DNA from: Hymenochaete sp. R1
Taxonomy: Eukaryota; Basidiomycota; Agaricomycetes; Hymenochaetales; Hymenochaetaceae
Assembly (NCBI GenBank): GCA_019400425.1
Contig: JAFREE010000158.1
Span: forward strand, 1-56,504
Direction: 5' to 3'
Length of the DNA: 56,504 nucleotides
This document shows positions 24,609 to 35,131 of the stretch, piece after piece (the stretch's first letter is position 1; the number at the start of each line of letters is the position of its first letter). The notes beneath the pieces are model-generated. The model was not told the origin of the DNA. It saw only the letters and a list, made by a program, of their open reading frames with translations, and searched no databases. The position numbers and the translations under genes are program-made.

Positions 24609-25685
24609 ATGTCCTCTAGCAAAGGGACGAAGCGTTCTGCTGATGAGGACCAACATGATGCTCGCGCAGAGAAGAAGGCTCGCGGACCTGAAGACCCGGA
24701 ATTGAAGCCTGAACGAGAGATTCGCTTTATGACATTGGACTTGGAGATGGACCTCTCGCTTTATACCAACCCTACTGCAATCAAAGACCTACAAAATGCT
24801 GCTCATTCGCATCCGTTGTCCCTCCACGATCTGCGCTTTTCTGAATTCAAAGCCTCGAGAGCATTTGCAAAGGCACGAGGTCTGTTTAACGGGAAAACCG
24901 GGTACTTTGAATGCTCTGTTGTTTACGTCCTTCTCAGCTACGCTTACTCGTGCGCTCTTGATAAGAAGATTGAAAAAGTTTATGGGGATAAGTCTCTCGA
25001 TGCTGCTGCAAAGAAAGTATACAGCGATTTCCGAAGGGATTTCAACAAAACGTACCAGCAATATCTAGACAAACTCTTGGAGTTTCTCGAAAAACTGGGT
25101 AAAAACGGTGGTTTCAGTGCGGAAAGGATCGAAGCCGTGCTCCGACCTGTACGCTTCGAAAGACGTCGAATCGTCACGTTATCTCCAGAAGCATTCTACA
25201 TAAGAAGGCAGAGGCATATTGAAAGCATAGCCGATGCGGCAGGTGATAAAAAGAGGCAAGCTCAACTGGAAAAGAAAAAGAGAGCGCTGGAAAGTGGCAA
25301 CACTGGTAAGATGGTGGAGATTCGACCGTACATTCAAAACCCTCCACCTCGCATGCCAGAGCTAAAGAAATTGCTTGCGGAAATGTACAAGGATCGCGTT
25401 GCAATTATTAATCGTACTTTAAAGGAAATTGGGGAGGCTGATCCTGAACTATCTCTCAAACAAGAGCTTTGGGTTGAGATTGAAGCTGGCACTGCCGACC
25501 TAGAGAAAGCACTTTCAGCTGCAAATAGCAGATTGTATACGCAGGGGTTCAACGGAGATGCGAATAGTGTAGAGTTAAGTAGGAAGGCGCGAGACGCACT
25601 CTTTGAGATGTTTATTCTGGAACTCCGCATCAAAGCTCTTGGACCTGTAGAGGAGCAGTATCAGCTGTCGATGGAGGACGATTGA
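24609..25685 (+). CDS. Intronless paralogue family, subfamily B, member B1 (function unknown)
   Basis: A single exon of 358 residues. The start at 24609 (MSSSKGTKRSADEDQHDARA) is preferred over an upstream in-frame ATG because all paralogues start with MS plus a Ser/Gly/basic leader. KRSADE...EKKAR forms a bipartite NLS-like motif. The conserved blocks are: DLEMDLSLYTNPTAIKDLQN; YFECSVVYVLLSYAYSCALD; a block around FSAERIEAVLRPVRFERRR; PPPRMPELKKLLAEMYKDR; and the C-terminal LELRIKALGPVEEQY. The KLFxxLMxGKDE block is altered (SRLYTQGFNGDAN). Its function is unknown. It probably makes an intracellular, helix-rich protein. Confidence 0.75.
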   Translation: MSSSKGTKRSADEDQHDARAEKKARGPEDPELKPEREIRFMTLDLEMDLSLYTNPTAIKDLQNAAHSHPLSLHDLRFSEFKASRAFAKARGLFNGKTGYFECSVVYVLLSYAYSCALDKKIEKVYGDKSLDAAAKKVYSDFRRDFNKTYQQYLDKLLEFLEKLGKNGGFSAERIEAVLRPVRFERRRIVTLSPEAFYIRRQRHIESIADAAGDKKRQAQLEKKKRALESGNTGKMVEIRPYIQNPPPRMPELKKLLAEMYKDRVAIINRTLKEIGEADPELSLKQELWVEIEAGTADLEKALSAANSRLYTQGFNGDANSVELSRKARDALFEMFILELRIKALGPVEEQYQLSMEDD

Positions 25686-26183
25686 AACGAACCTTCTTAG
25701 TTTTGTTTTTGGCGCAGAATAACATGACATGTATGACTGTTTTTGTAATCAGGCAGAGCCAATAGCATTTCTAGAGACTACCTTTATCCAACTATCCATT
25801 GTATGCTGCGGTCTGCGTGCAAACAAACACCAAACGATATTGTTCCGGCTCCAGGTAAAATGGAAAAATGTTTTTTAGCGATCCTCTGAAAAGAACGCAA
25901 AGTTTCGTATCAACGAAAACCGGGTCAACATATCTTTGAGGTTCAAAGCGTAAAACCCTTGCTTACACCTAACCAAATAGTAGTTTCCCACGACATCGTT
26001 GCAAAAGAACAAAGTAGATGTTTACCCCTGTTAGACAGTAAAAAGTTAAGCAAAAAGTCATGGCGCTTGCTCAGTCTCACCCACCAAGCTCCCGACTCAG
26101 TTCCCCTCAGTCCCTCTACCCTAACTTGTAGCAAGACCGCTTCGCCTGCTCTATCAAGTTTCCCTTTCCAAGATCCTGTCAAG
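25686..26183. other. Spacer between tandem paralogues B1 and B2
   Basis: About 500 bp holding the B1 3' end and B2 promoter. The last 100 bp are rich in CCTC/CTCA motifs. There are no other features. Confidence 0.5.
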
Positions 26184-27245
26184 ATGTCCAGTCGGGGTTC
26201 TACCAATATGCGTAATGAAGGCCACGGTTCAGCTTCATCGCGTGTCGATTACGCACACAATCAAGAGCTTAGAGACGACCACGACAAAGTCACGATTGAC
26301 CTTTCCCTCTACACCATCCCCAGCGTTATCACCGATCTCACCATCGCATCCTCATCCCCTCCAAATTCATATGCCTTCACGTACGACCTTGAAAATGTCG
26401 CACGCTTGGAACTCCGTCATATTGCAAGCGACAAGTACAACAAGAACACGTCCCTTCTCGAATTCGCAGTCGACTACCTCATGCTCATACACGCGCGGGA
26501 CCGTTCCTTGACCAAGGCGTACACGGTAAACTCAATCCTTAAGCACAACGTCAATGCTGCCAAGCAAAAGACATCAGCAAACAGTCGGACGTACCATTTT
26601 GTCCTGGAGTCGCTTGAACGAGCCTTCCGAGAGCTGTCTTCCACAGGTAAATATGACAAAGGCCTCTTGGGTGAAATAAACGATATAATCGACTTTGAGA
26701 AGAAAAGGAAGGTTGTACGAGGGCCGCAATGGCATTATATGCGTTGGAGATTGTATGGGGAAATGGCGTCGATGGAACGAATTGACTCGACATTATCGAC
26801 GGAGATGGAAGACAAGGTACGCTCGAGTGCTATGTTACTCAAACTCGAAGAGGAAGGCAAGTTCACGAACCAATATTTCACCAACAATCCACTAACCGCC
26901 AGAGACTTGAAAGCGATCCTCACGTCACTATACAAGAAACGTATCGATTCTATCAAGGCCGAAATGTCCGCGGTTTTGGATAGCTTGTCAACCAACCATG
27001 CTTGGAAGGATGGTGTAAGAGGCGCGGAAAGTGAAAAGCAATTGGCGTTCGACTCGAGAGACAAGCTTTTCAACGCTTTGATGCTTGGCAAAGGCAATGA
27101 TGATATTAATGTTGCTATGGAGCTCAAGCAGCGGGCCGATCAGTACTTTACGTTGAAGCAGGAGAAAGAGGTTCTCCGACTTCGTATCACAGCGCTCGGG
27201 ACAGACTCGGGCAGGGGACCAGCCGGTGGGGCATCGCATGCGTAG
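26184..27245 (+). CDS. Intronless paralogue family, subfamily B, member B2 (function unknown)
   Basis: Intronless frame of 353 residues, tandem with B1. The start at 26184 (MSSRGSTNMRNEGHGSASSR) follows the family leader pattern but lacks the strong basic clusters of B1, B5 and B6. Family blocks present are: TIDLSLYTIPSVITDLTIAS; LLEFAVDYLMLIHARDRSLT; KYDKGLLGEINDIIDFEKKR; HYMRWRLYGEMASM; NPLTARDLKAILTSLYKKRI; DKLFNALMLGKGND; and EVLRLRITALG. The C-terminal tail is Gly/Pro-rich. Its intact length argues for an active gene. Confidence 0.75.
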   Translation: MSSRGSTNMRNEGHGSASSRVDYAHNQELRDDHDKVTIDLSLYTIPSVITDLTIASSSPPNSYAFTYDLENVARLELRHIASDKYNKNTSLLEFAVDYLMLIHARDRSLTKAYTVNSILKHNVNAAKQKTSANSRTYHFVLESLERAFRELSSTGKYDKGLLGEINDIIDFEKKRKVVRGPQWHYMRWRLYGEMASMERIDSTLSTEMEDKVRSSAMLLKLEEEGKFTNQYFTNNPLTARDLKAILTSLYKKRIDSIKAEMSAVLDSLSTNHAWKDGVRGAESEKQLAFDSRDKLFNALMLGKGNDDINVAMELKQRADQYFTLKQEKEVLRLRITALGTDSGRGPAGGASHA

Positions 27246-27966
27246 AATCGATAGAGTAGTATGTCGTGCCCTGAACGGACATATGCGCACCATGGCCGTC
27301 GTAGATTTATTCACTGTGGGTACGCATTACAGATCTAAAATAGACTTAAAAATTCAAAGCGGGCCGTCACTGCCGTAGCGATGAAAATTGTGAAATCGTT
27401 CACCCAGAGATTTTATCAGACGTACATTTCTGAATGGTATCAAAAAGATGCTTCGCTCGGTCATTCAAGATCCATCTTTATTATGGCATGAAAAGCTGTA
27501 TGGGCTGCTGGCCACGACGAAGATGGCGAGACATGAGAGTTGAAAGGGAGAAGCTCGCAGGAGGACCGCCTCAATACGAACACAGCGATCCAATACATTA
27601 CGTAAGTATTTCGATAGCCATCATCTTTCTTTCACAAGTGACAAGATCACGGACGTTCAATGCATCTGAGAAAATAGCATTACTACTCTCGAGTACTCAT
27701 CCGAGCACACTCTAAAACGTACAGGAAGTTGGAATCAAAACGAAAGAACCGAACGGAAAGAGGCAGAAGAAAACATGCTTTAATTAGTGGTACCAACATG
27801 TAAGGTCACGGACATGTCTTGACCCACATCTACTACAATAAACATCGAACCATTACGCGCACACGTTTTCACCGAAAATAGAAAACGATGCAGGCGAAAG
27901 GAGAGAAAGAGAAGTCAAAGACAACAAGACAATATCGGTCAAAGTGAAGCTTGAAGTTGAAACATC
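27246..27966. other. Convergent intergenic region between B2 and the ammonium transporter
   Basis: Probably two 3' UTRs. I see no gene or obvious repeat. Confidence 0.5.
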
Positions 27967-30051
27967 TCAATGTGTCGTTTTCTCATTTCTTTCGCTGCTC
28001 GAGTCTCGCGCATGATGGGCCGGCTCTCTTCCACCCCCAACAGCGCCTAAAGCATGCATCGAGCCCACACCACCAGGTCCACTCGCACCGTGCGGCAGCC
28101 CAGACCCAATCTCTGCGTCCAACCCAACATAATCATACGCGTACTCTCCCATCTCCTTATCATCAATGCCCAGAATCTCCGTTTCCTCGTCGCACCGGAG
28201 ACGGAGACCAGGGATGAAGTGCATGATCCAGAGAATGATAGAGGTCATGACAAAGGAGTAGCCGAAGCCTGCGGTGCTGTCTGCGAGTTGGTAACCGAGC
28301 TGGATCCAGTGGTGATCGAACCAGCCTCCTGGAATGTCGGTGAAACCGTCGAAATGAGCGACGGACGCCTGGGCGAAGAGAGCCGTGCAGATCTAAAAGC
28401 GATCCCATCATCAGATTTTCTTCTACTTTCATCGAAGACTCGTGAAGGACATACATTACCGATAATTCCTCCCACAGCATGGCTTGCGAAGATATCGAGG
28501 CAGTCGTCGTACCCGAAGATGAACTTGAGCTGCGTCGCAAAGTTACAGATGGTACCCGCAAGGAAGCCATATGCGACGGCCGCAGGGCTGCCAACGAAAC
28601 CTGACCCGGGTGTGATAGCAACGAGACCCGCGATGGCCCCCGAACAGAATCCGACAGCGGACCACTTGCGCTCGAGACGCCAATCCCAGAACATCCATGT
28701 CAGACCACCGACCGAAGCGGAAAGGTTCGTAACAATGCAGGCTTGGACAGCGCGGAGGTTGGCAGAGAGAGCCGAACCGCCGTTGAACCCAAACCTTTGA
28801 GGTGAGGGCAGTCACAACTTCTTGTCAGTTACGATTGACTGGTATAACACACTGATAATTACTCACCATCCGAACCACAGGAGGACCGTCCCAAGGACGA
28901 CATACGAGGTGTTGTGCGGTTTGTATGCAAGCCTCTCCGTCCCATACCCACGGCGCTTGCCAAGATAAATCGAAATAGCCAGCGCAGCGGTCCCTGAAGA
29001 AATATGCACGGGCGTTCCCTATGAATTCAATTCCCAAGGGCGTCCATCAGCGGAAGCAGAAATGAACGTTCAGTCAGCATCCGTGTATTTCAATTACATT
29101 TGTATTTCCTCAGGAACAAGAAGGGGTAAAGAAAATGAATAGGAGACGTTACTCACACCAGCGAAGTCAAGTCCACCCATAACCATACTCCACCCGTTCG
29201 TGTTCCACGTCCAGCAGGCAATGGGGTCGTAAACGAGTGTGGCCCATGCGAAGGTGAACACGAGGATGGGCGCTATGCGCGCGTGCTCGGCAAATGCACC
29301 AACCGCAAGCATTGGACTGTGAGAGATCCAATCAATATATATATTTATATTAAAATCAAACGATCAGTTGAATGGACATGAAACCCGACAGATATTGTGA
29401 TCGATAGGAAGAATTGCTGATGGGCGGACATGACAGGAATGGGGGAAAGACGTACGTGATGGCAGCGAACATGAGCTGGTAGACACAGAAGAGAATGCTC
29501 GGGATACGAGGGGAACCAATGGATTCCCGCTCAAGTACACCCTTGAGGGCGAAGTATCTGAGGTCACCGATGAATTTTGAGCCTGTGTCCGAGAAAGCAA
29601 GCGAGAAACCCCAGAAGAACCACTACGCATAGAAAGTGAACAAAAACTCGGTTTGCAATGTAAAAATGAAGGCTTACTTGGAAGGAGACCACGGCGAGGA
29701 CTGCCATAGATAGGAAAATCATAGAGAGTGCATTCTTTCGACGTAGTAGACCAGAGTAGAAGAAACCAAGACCGGGGATCATAATCCACACGAGCGCTGG
29801 GAAGGAGTACGACAAGTAGAATAGTCAATCTTTGGTTGTGTACCGACGAAGGAAACATTGACTGCACTCACCCGTTGCGGTCAAGATCCATGCTATGTCC
29901 CCCAAGTTGTAAACAATTGTCTCGCCCGTCTCAGGGTCGGCTACGTTAATGTCATTCGCTGAACGATACGCCACGACAGTCAGCACAAGTTGCTTCCAGA
30001 AGATGTAGAGGAGGGCATATACGCACAGGCATCGTAATCAACGTTGACCAT
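27967..30051 (-). CDS. AMT: Ammonium transporter (AMT/MEP family)
   Basis: Plasma-membrane NH4+ channel/transporter for nitrogen uptake. The short first exon ([11 protein letters not shown] at 30051) is followed by [20 protein letters not shown]. Core motifs are [20 protein letters not shown] and, joined across an intron, [13 protein letters not shown], the family signature. [20 protein letters not shown] and [17 protein letters not shown] follow. The two pore histidines (VHISSG and ASHAVGG) are both present, as in Mep2-type rather than Mep1/3-type proteins. The cytoplasmic C-terminus carries [20 protein letters not shown] followed by a Gly/His-rich end (stop at 27967). About eight introns are present. 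Control by nitrogen through GATA factors is usual for this family, and GATAAG occurs upstream. It sits inside the cluster of intronless paralogues without apparent functional link. Confidence 0.92.
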
Positions 30052-30208
30052 TTTTGACCGGCGTCTGTCTGAGCTCGGTTTGAGCCGACTAGATGGAGGG
30101 TGTAGGGCGAGAGGGAGGCAAGGCAGGCAGGTAGAGGGAGGGAGAGAAGCACGAAAAACGCAAAGGTTTTGAATGCCGCCGCCTAAAAAGTCGAATAAAG
30201 TTTGTCTC

Positions 30209-30214
30209 CTTATC
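30209..30214 (-). promoter_or_regulatory. GATAAG motif upstream of AMT
   Basis: CTTATC on the + strand gives GATAAG on the AMT strand about 160 bp before its start codon. Another GATAAG (+) is at 31216-31221. Fungal nitrogen regulators of the AreA/Nit2 type bind GATA sites, so a role is plausible. Six-base matches are also expected by chance. Confidence 0.3.
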
Positions 30215-30448
30215 TATTCTCACGCACTCTTCAAGCCCGCGCGTATCTCTGCTCTACCTGCCCTTACTGGTCATCACTTCCGACGGTTCCCCTTCCTTCG
30301 CGACGTCCGTGTCGGTACTGGAAAGAGTATAGTATTCACTCAACTCAACTTGAAGAACCCAACATCAGCCACAGTTAGCCACATCCAAATATTATGCTCA
30401 GAAGCGTCAGAAGGTTGAAGGGGAAAGAGAAGGTAAGAGTCGACTGCA

Positions 30449-30468
30449 CATGACATGACATGACATGA
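30449..30468. repeat. (CATGA)4 short tandem repeat
   Basis: Four perfect CATGA units in the region upstream of the ammonium transporter gene. Confidence 0.75.
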
Positions 30469-32005
30469 GCCGTCGTCATTCGATAATAATAGGGGACTCC
30501 GGATCGGCAGTTGCCAAGACCGGCCAGTGCATGTGGTGCTTGGCATGATAACGGTTGATGTCGGCTCGGCGCGTATCAAAATGGACTAGCTTGCGCGAGT
30601 TCTTACGGCTATCTTTCTTATTTTAGACGACTCGACTTCCGAGCCGGATCCTAGACCGCGGTCTCGCTACACCGCATTTCGGGCAACGACGTCAGCCGAG
30701 CCTGCCGAGTCTGCTAATCGGTCTCCCGACTCTTCTGTTCTCTCGTCCTTCCGTCTCTCTTCGTTGTTTTCATCAAGATACACAGAATGCCAACCAATTC
30801 TGCTGCTCTCCATTCCGGAAATTGCAAAAGGCTGGCATGGACGTCACCTTTGACACGTAGCTGTACCCCTTACAACTTGAGCGCTTGCGTCAACTTTGTC
30901 GTGTGAGCAAAATTCAGATGCGGATACACCTTCCCAAGTAAGTCTCCGAGAAGCGTCGCCATCTCAGCCATTCTCTCAGTATTCGTGTCAAAGGTTTCTC
31001 GTATAAGGCATCGGCCCATACGATACCATCCAAACGCATACGCATACGCTTGCCCATCTAAGACACTGCTACTTCGGCGCGGCCAACTGATTCAATTTTG
31101 TTTACTTCCGCAGGCCCGAGCCCACATCGCCCACATGCCCTTATCTTTCGAGGCATGCCAACGTGAGCGCCGCTCATGTTTTCTGGGCCTTTGTGCCTGG
31201 TGAAAATTGAGCGAAGATAAGAATAGTATCAATGTTCCTATTCGTTCGTACTTCATCACTTGTCCCGCTGGGATTGAATTTGCCGAGCGTTTAATTCTTC
31301 GTCCTATCTGTCTCGCTCGAATTTCGAAATCACGGACGCGGGCGCCCCTTGCATTCAAAAGTTATCTTGAGAAATGGAGGTGACGATACTCCGTGTTTTG
31401 CTTGTAGATGAGGTGAGATATAGATTCGCACAGTGCCATGCAAATGCAGATGACTGAATTCATTGCCCCTTATTCATTTAGTAGACATGTTTCAGAACTT
31501 CGGAGATCGATCGAAAACTTGAATGTTGCTTCGAGTCCAGTCTCGTCGATGACACCGAGTGAATTCCTCACAAAATTGTGTAAACGTTTTCGAATGTCTT
31601 GCATCCAATAACGTATCGAATATTCTCAGCCATGTGAGTATCCTGGGCCCCATCTACTACCAGACTTTGGTTCCCCACAAAGAATCAATGCAATTACACC
31701 CGCGACGAACTGCTCCCTGTGCGTATCTCATATTTTTTTCCGCTCAAATATAATACGATGGTTACCATTCGACGTCCTCGTGGATTACAGACTGACTATT
31801 CGCTCTGAGATAGCATACTTTGATGGGGATCGATTCGGAGCAGACTCAATTTCAAACTCGAACCGAGTTCATCATAAGGACTCTCGGACGCATATAATAA
31901 AATGTAAGCAAATGTTCAAGTCCTCTAACAATTAATGGTAAGATAAAAGTATTCCGTGTTTAAATCTCTCAGTTCAAGTGACGATAAAGAGCAATGCTAG
32001 GCATT

Positions 32006-33031
32006 CTACGAGATAAGCTCATCGACAGGTCCGAGGGCTTTAACGCGAGGATCCCAAACCTCGAGCTCCTGCTTCAAAGAACAGTAACTCTCCAATGTGG
32101 TCTTCTTCTCGAACACCTTATCGGTGTCTTCGTCTTTACCCTCGATTAGCTTTTCATAAAGTTCGTGTCTGTGCTTCCATATCTCTTCTTTCATGTGATC
32201 GCCCGATTCACTAGCATTAACCGCGTCCCACAGGCAAAGGTTCTGCTGCTTTTGTATCGTCTGCTGAAGCTCCAGCTGCAGCGCGCTGATGCGCTTCTTG
32301 TATAGAGCCACGACTACTTTCTTGAGGTCTGTTACGACAAATGGATGTTGTTCTATAACTATAAGCGGATTGCTATGCGTCGAACACAAGTCGTCTCTGG
32401 CGTCCAAAACTGTTTTCCGCAACTGTTCGTCTATCTTCATCGGGCCGTCGACTTTCCCTAGTATGTCCCCATACAACTTCCACTGCTAAAATTTCTGTTG
32501 GACACTACCCGGATTAGCTATTCTCTTTTCTTCGAGCTCGGCTTCTAGTATGTCGACCACATTTTTTAGCAGCGTCTCGTCGTACTTACCTTCTTTGCGC
32601 ATAGACTGGAACGCTTCCTTCAGCCCTCCCAGGTCAATCAAATACGTCCGCTTCAATTGGCTCCTTTGTACAGCATCCTTCGAAGTGTTTGCGTTCCGTA
32701 TGTGCGACAAAAAGTGCCTCGCGGCCAACGCACGGGACTGCGCATACCACAGCGTAATATAATCAACGCCATGCTCGATCAAGCCTTTGGACTCAAGATA
32801 CTTTTCCTCTGCACGTTTTTGGATGTTAAAGCGCGACATCTGGGAAGGATCTTAATTTTTGGAATAAGTGATAGGTGGGATGGATGCAGCGAAGCGTAGC
32901 GCCTCGATAGCATCGGGATCGGTATAGCGAGAAAGTCGGATGTGTAACTCGTCCATCCTATCCTTCACTGCTTGCTCCGCTTTGTAAGTTCTAGAACCGG
33001 TACTTCCCCCGCGCGATCTTCCGGATGACAT
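32006..33031 (-). pseudogene. Intronless paralogue family member B3, disabled by two in-frame stops
   Basis: From ATG 33031 (MSSGRSRGGSTGSRT, family-style leader) to the stop at 32006 a single frame of 342 codons is kept. It is broken by TAA at 32852-32854 (codon 60) and TAG at 32486-32488 (codon 182). The first stop falls where B4 has Tyr (DNYDP against KN-stop-DP), so one base change explains it. The second falls at the B2 position of HYMRWRLYGE (KF-stop-QWKLYGD). All other blocks remain: LHIRLSRYTDPDAIEALRFA, LIEHGVDYITLWYAQSRALA, TDLKKVVVALYKKRISAL, HELYEKLIEGKDED and VKALGPVDE. There is no frameshift, so inactivation is recent or the stops are read through. No intron with good borders removes either stop. 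It is most similar to the adjacent B4. Confidence 0.75.
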
Positions 33032-33419
33032 AGTGGTGGTGCGTTAATGAGATCTCGCTGAGAAGCAAGAGGAGTTATGCTTGAATGCGTGAAGGGAGTG
33101 GATTGTGTCGGCAAAGAATAGCAAATGCCCGATCATAAGTAAGCCTGACTTTGCTTAATCGTGCCGGTATTCTCACGATTTCAGGTCCTTTATCTTTGTA
33201 GGACCGCATGATCTTGAGTTAGGATCAGTGACTTCAGTGTGTCAAATTACTTTGCCGTGGTACATTCTCTGTTGGAGTACAGTCATCCGATCCAAGATTT
33301 GTTAATCTCTTTGCGTTGAAATTGGACTCATTCAATCACAGGTATAATCAGGATTGCGATAAAAAATGGGCATGCAATGTCCATTACAGTAATGGGATGA
33401 AAGCAAAACAAGCTCGATA
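33032..33419. other. Spacer between B3 pseudogene and B4
   Basis: AT-rich spacer with the B3 upstream region and B4 3' end. There is nothing else to report. Confidence 0.5.
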
Positions 33420-34412
33420 TTACAAGTTATCCGCCGTGAAGCCAAGAACTTGGATTCGGAGGTTCAAACCTTCTAGCTCCAGTGGAAGGGTGCAATAATC
33501 CTGCAACGCCTTCCTTTTTTCGATCTCGTTTGCGTCGTTCTCATCGCCTCCTGTCATGACTTTCTTAAAAAGTTCGTTTCCGACCTTCCGCAATTCTTCA
33601 CGCAGGTTAGATCTTTCGGCATTGACATTATCCAAGAGCCGAAGTTCGCGCAGCTTTTCGGCTGCTTGCTGTAGCTCGACGCCAGCGGCGAGCGACCTCT
33701 TTTTGTACATCATCGCAACTTCTTTCTTCAAGTGCGGTATGGTGAGCGGCGGTGGTCTGTTGAGCGCATGCTCGTGATTTCTCTGTATAGTGTTCGCCCT
33801 GTCGGCGAGTTTGGAACGCTTGTCCAAGTCCGTCTCGTCCCCAATCATCGATGTGATCAACTCATGTCTCCAGAAGTACCATTCCTTCGAATTTTGATCC
33901 AACCTCTTCATCTCGAACTCCCGGATAGCCGATAATCTCTGGAGCGACTCCCCGTCGTATCTGCCGGATTCTTCGAGTAGAGCGAACGCTTTCCACAGGC
34001 CGTCCAGAGCAGTCGTGTACGCTAACCTGTTTTTCTTGATCCGGTCGGAGATGGGAGTGCTCTGTTTTTGGCGGATAGTGCAGTGAAATCGCGCTCTCTC
34101 CAATGCATTGCCGTGTGCGTAGAGCATGCTGACATACTCAATAGCAAACTCGAGCAGTGAGTCGACCTTGTTGTATCTTTCCATCACTTCATTTCTGATA
34201 TTCAGACTGGTGGTATTGATAGGATCATAGTTGTCAGTGAAAATGAGCGGAGGCTTTTTGGATATAGCGTCCAAGACAAAGATGATGTTGGGGTTCTTGT
34301 ATGAAGATAGACCGTGGCTGGTGTGTATTTGGTTTCTTTCTGCACGCTTCTCTTTGCGTTCTTTGTATGATGGTCCCTTTGACTGACTTGATCCTTGGGA
34401 AGATCGGGACAT
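33420..34412 (-). CDS. Intronless paralogue family, subfamily B, member B4 (function unknown)
   Basis: Intronless, 330 residues from ATG 34412. The frame is open further upstream to an ATG at 34559, but that extension does not resemble paralogue N-termini and the MSRSSQGSSQSKGPSYKERK start does. The leader is Ser-rich and then basic (KERKEKRAERNQ). Blocks present are: LLEFAIEYVSMLYAHGNALE; RYDGESLQRLSAIREFEMKR; WYFWRHELITSMIGDETDLD; PPLTIPHLKKEVAMMYKKRS; ELFKKVMTGGDEND; and LNLRIQVLG. It is nearest in sequence to the adjacent B3 pseudogene, which indicates tandem duplication. Confidence 0.75.
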   Translation of the reverse strand: MSRSSQGSSQSKGPSYKERKEKRAERNQIHTSHGLSSYKNPNIIFVLDAISKKPPLIFTDNYDPINTTSLNIRNEVMERYNKVDSLLEFAIEYVSMLYAHGNALERARFHCTIRQKQSTPISDRIKKNRLAYTTALDGLWKAFALLEESGRYDGESLQRLSAIREFEMKRLDQNSKEWYFWRHELITSMIGDETDLDKRSKLADRANTIQRNHEHALNRPPPLTIPHLKKEVAMMYKKRSLAAGVELQQAAEKLRELRLLDNVNAERSNLREELRKVGNELFKKVMTGGDENDANEIEKRKALQDYCTLPLELEGLNLRIQVLGFTADNL

Positions 34413-35131
34413 TATGAAGCAGCTGAGCGAATGGAAGCGGCGTTCAAGGTGCCAGTCTGCAAATCGTTGGGAGCTAGGAGGTCGATTTCGAGGCAATGGA
34501 GATAAGTAAAGCTTGAAAGACGCCTCTTCGGAAATGGGCAATGTAATGAATACGGACAAGCCTGCTTGATAGAGCGCCGAAAATATAGAATAGCTCTCGA
34601 GTCAAAACCCTCAAAGGCTAGAAATGGTTAAGAAAGGGAAAGAAGATAACAAAGGCGGATTTGAATGAGGGAAAGAGATAAGGAACAGACATTATATTCA
34701 ATCTGAGGTGCGCAATCAGTCAAACATTGCGTTTTGTATCACTTTCATTTTCCCACATATGATCCTGATTGCAAGCATAAAATTTTCCTCATACCCTCTT
34801 TTGCTGATGCAAAGCAACCAGGACCTGGGTCGCCGTCCTCGTGTGTGCTCACATTGAACTCATCAAAGATTGTAATGACGCTCGACGACACAATTATATG
34901 AGCCTGCCAGTGCCATATGCCATTACGGCCAATTGCGTCTTATAGATACCTCTAATAAGGGGTTAATCATCTTCAGATGGGAAATCGGATTTTGAATTGA
35001 ACACATTAGGTTCATGTTCTCGATTCGTCTCTAAGAGTCAATAACTTAAAGGCAAGTCAAAAAAGGAATTTCAGGCTCTAATCTATGCATTAACAAGACT
35101 CTGTTTAGTGAAAATAACTCTACAAGTCGAA
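34413..35131. other. Spacer between B4 and B5
   Basis: About 720 bp of AT-rich sequence. I see no gene-like structure. Confidence 0.5.

Larger units (their letters stand above)
30052..32005. other. Long upstream region of the ammonium transporter gene
   Basis: Nearly 2 kb between the AMT start and the 3' end of the B3 pseudogene. It holds scattered GATA motifs and a short tandem repeat. Open frames are short and not protein-like. I see no further gene. Confidence 0.45.

Noticed and set aside
32840..32960. Removing the first B3 stop by an intron
   Set aside because: The only usable donor (GTTACA) is weak, and splicing would delete the conserved LSRYTDPDAI block.
34413..34559. Upstream in-frame extension of B4 from an ATG at 34559
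   Set aside because: The added 49 residues do not resemble any paralogue N-terminus. The MSRSSQ start matches the family leader.
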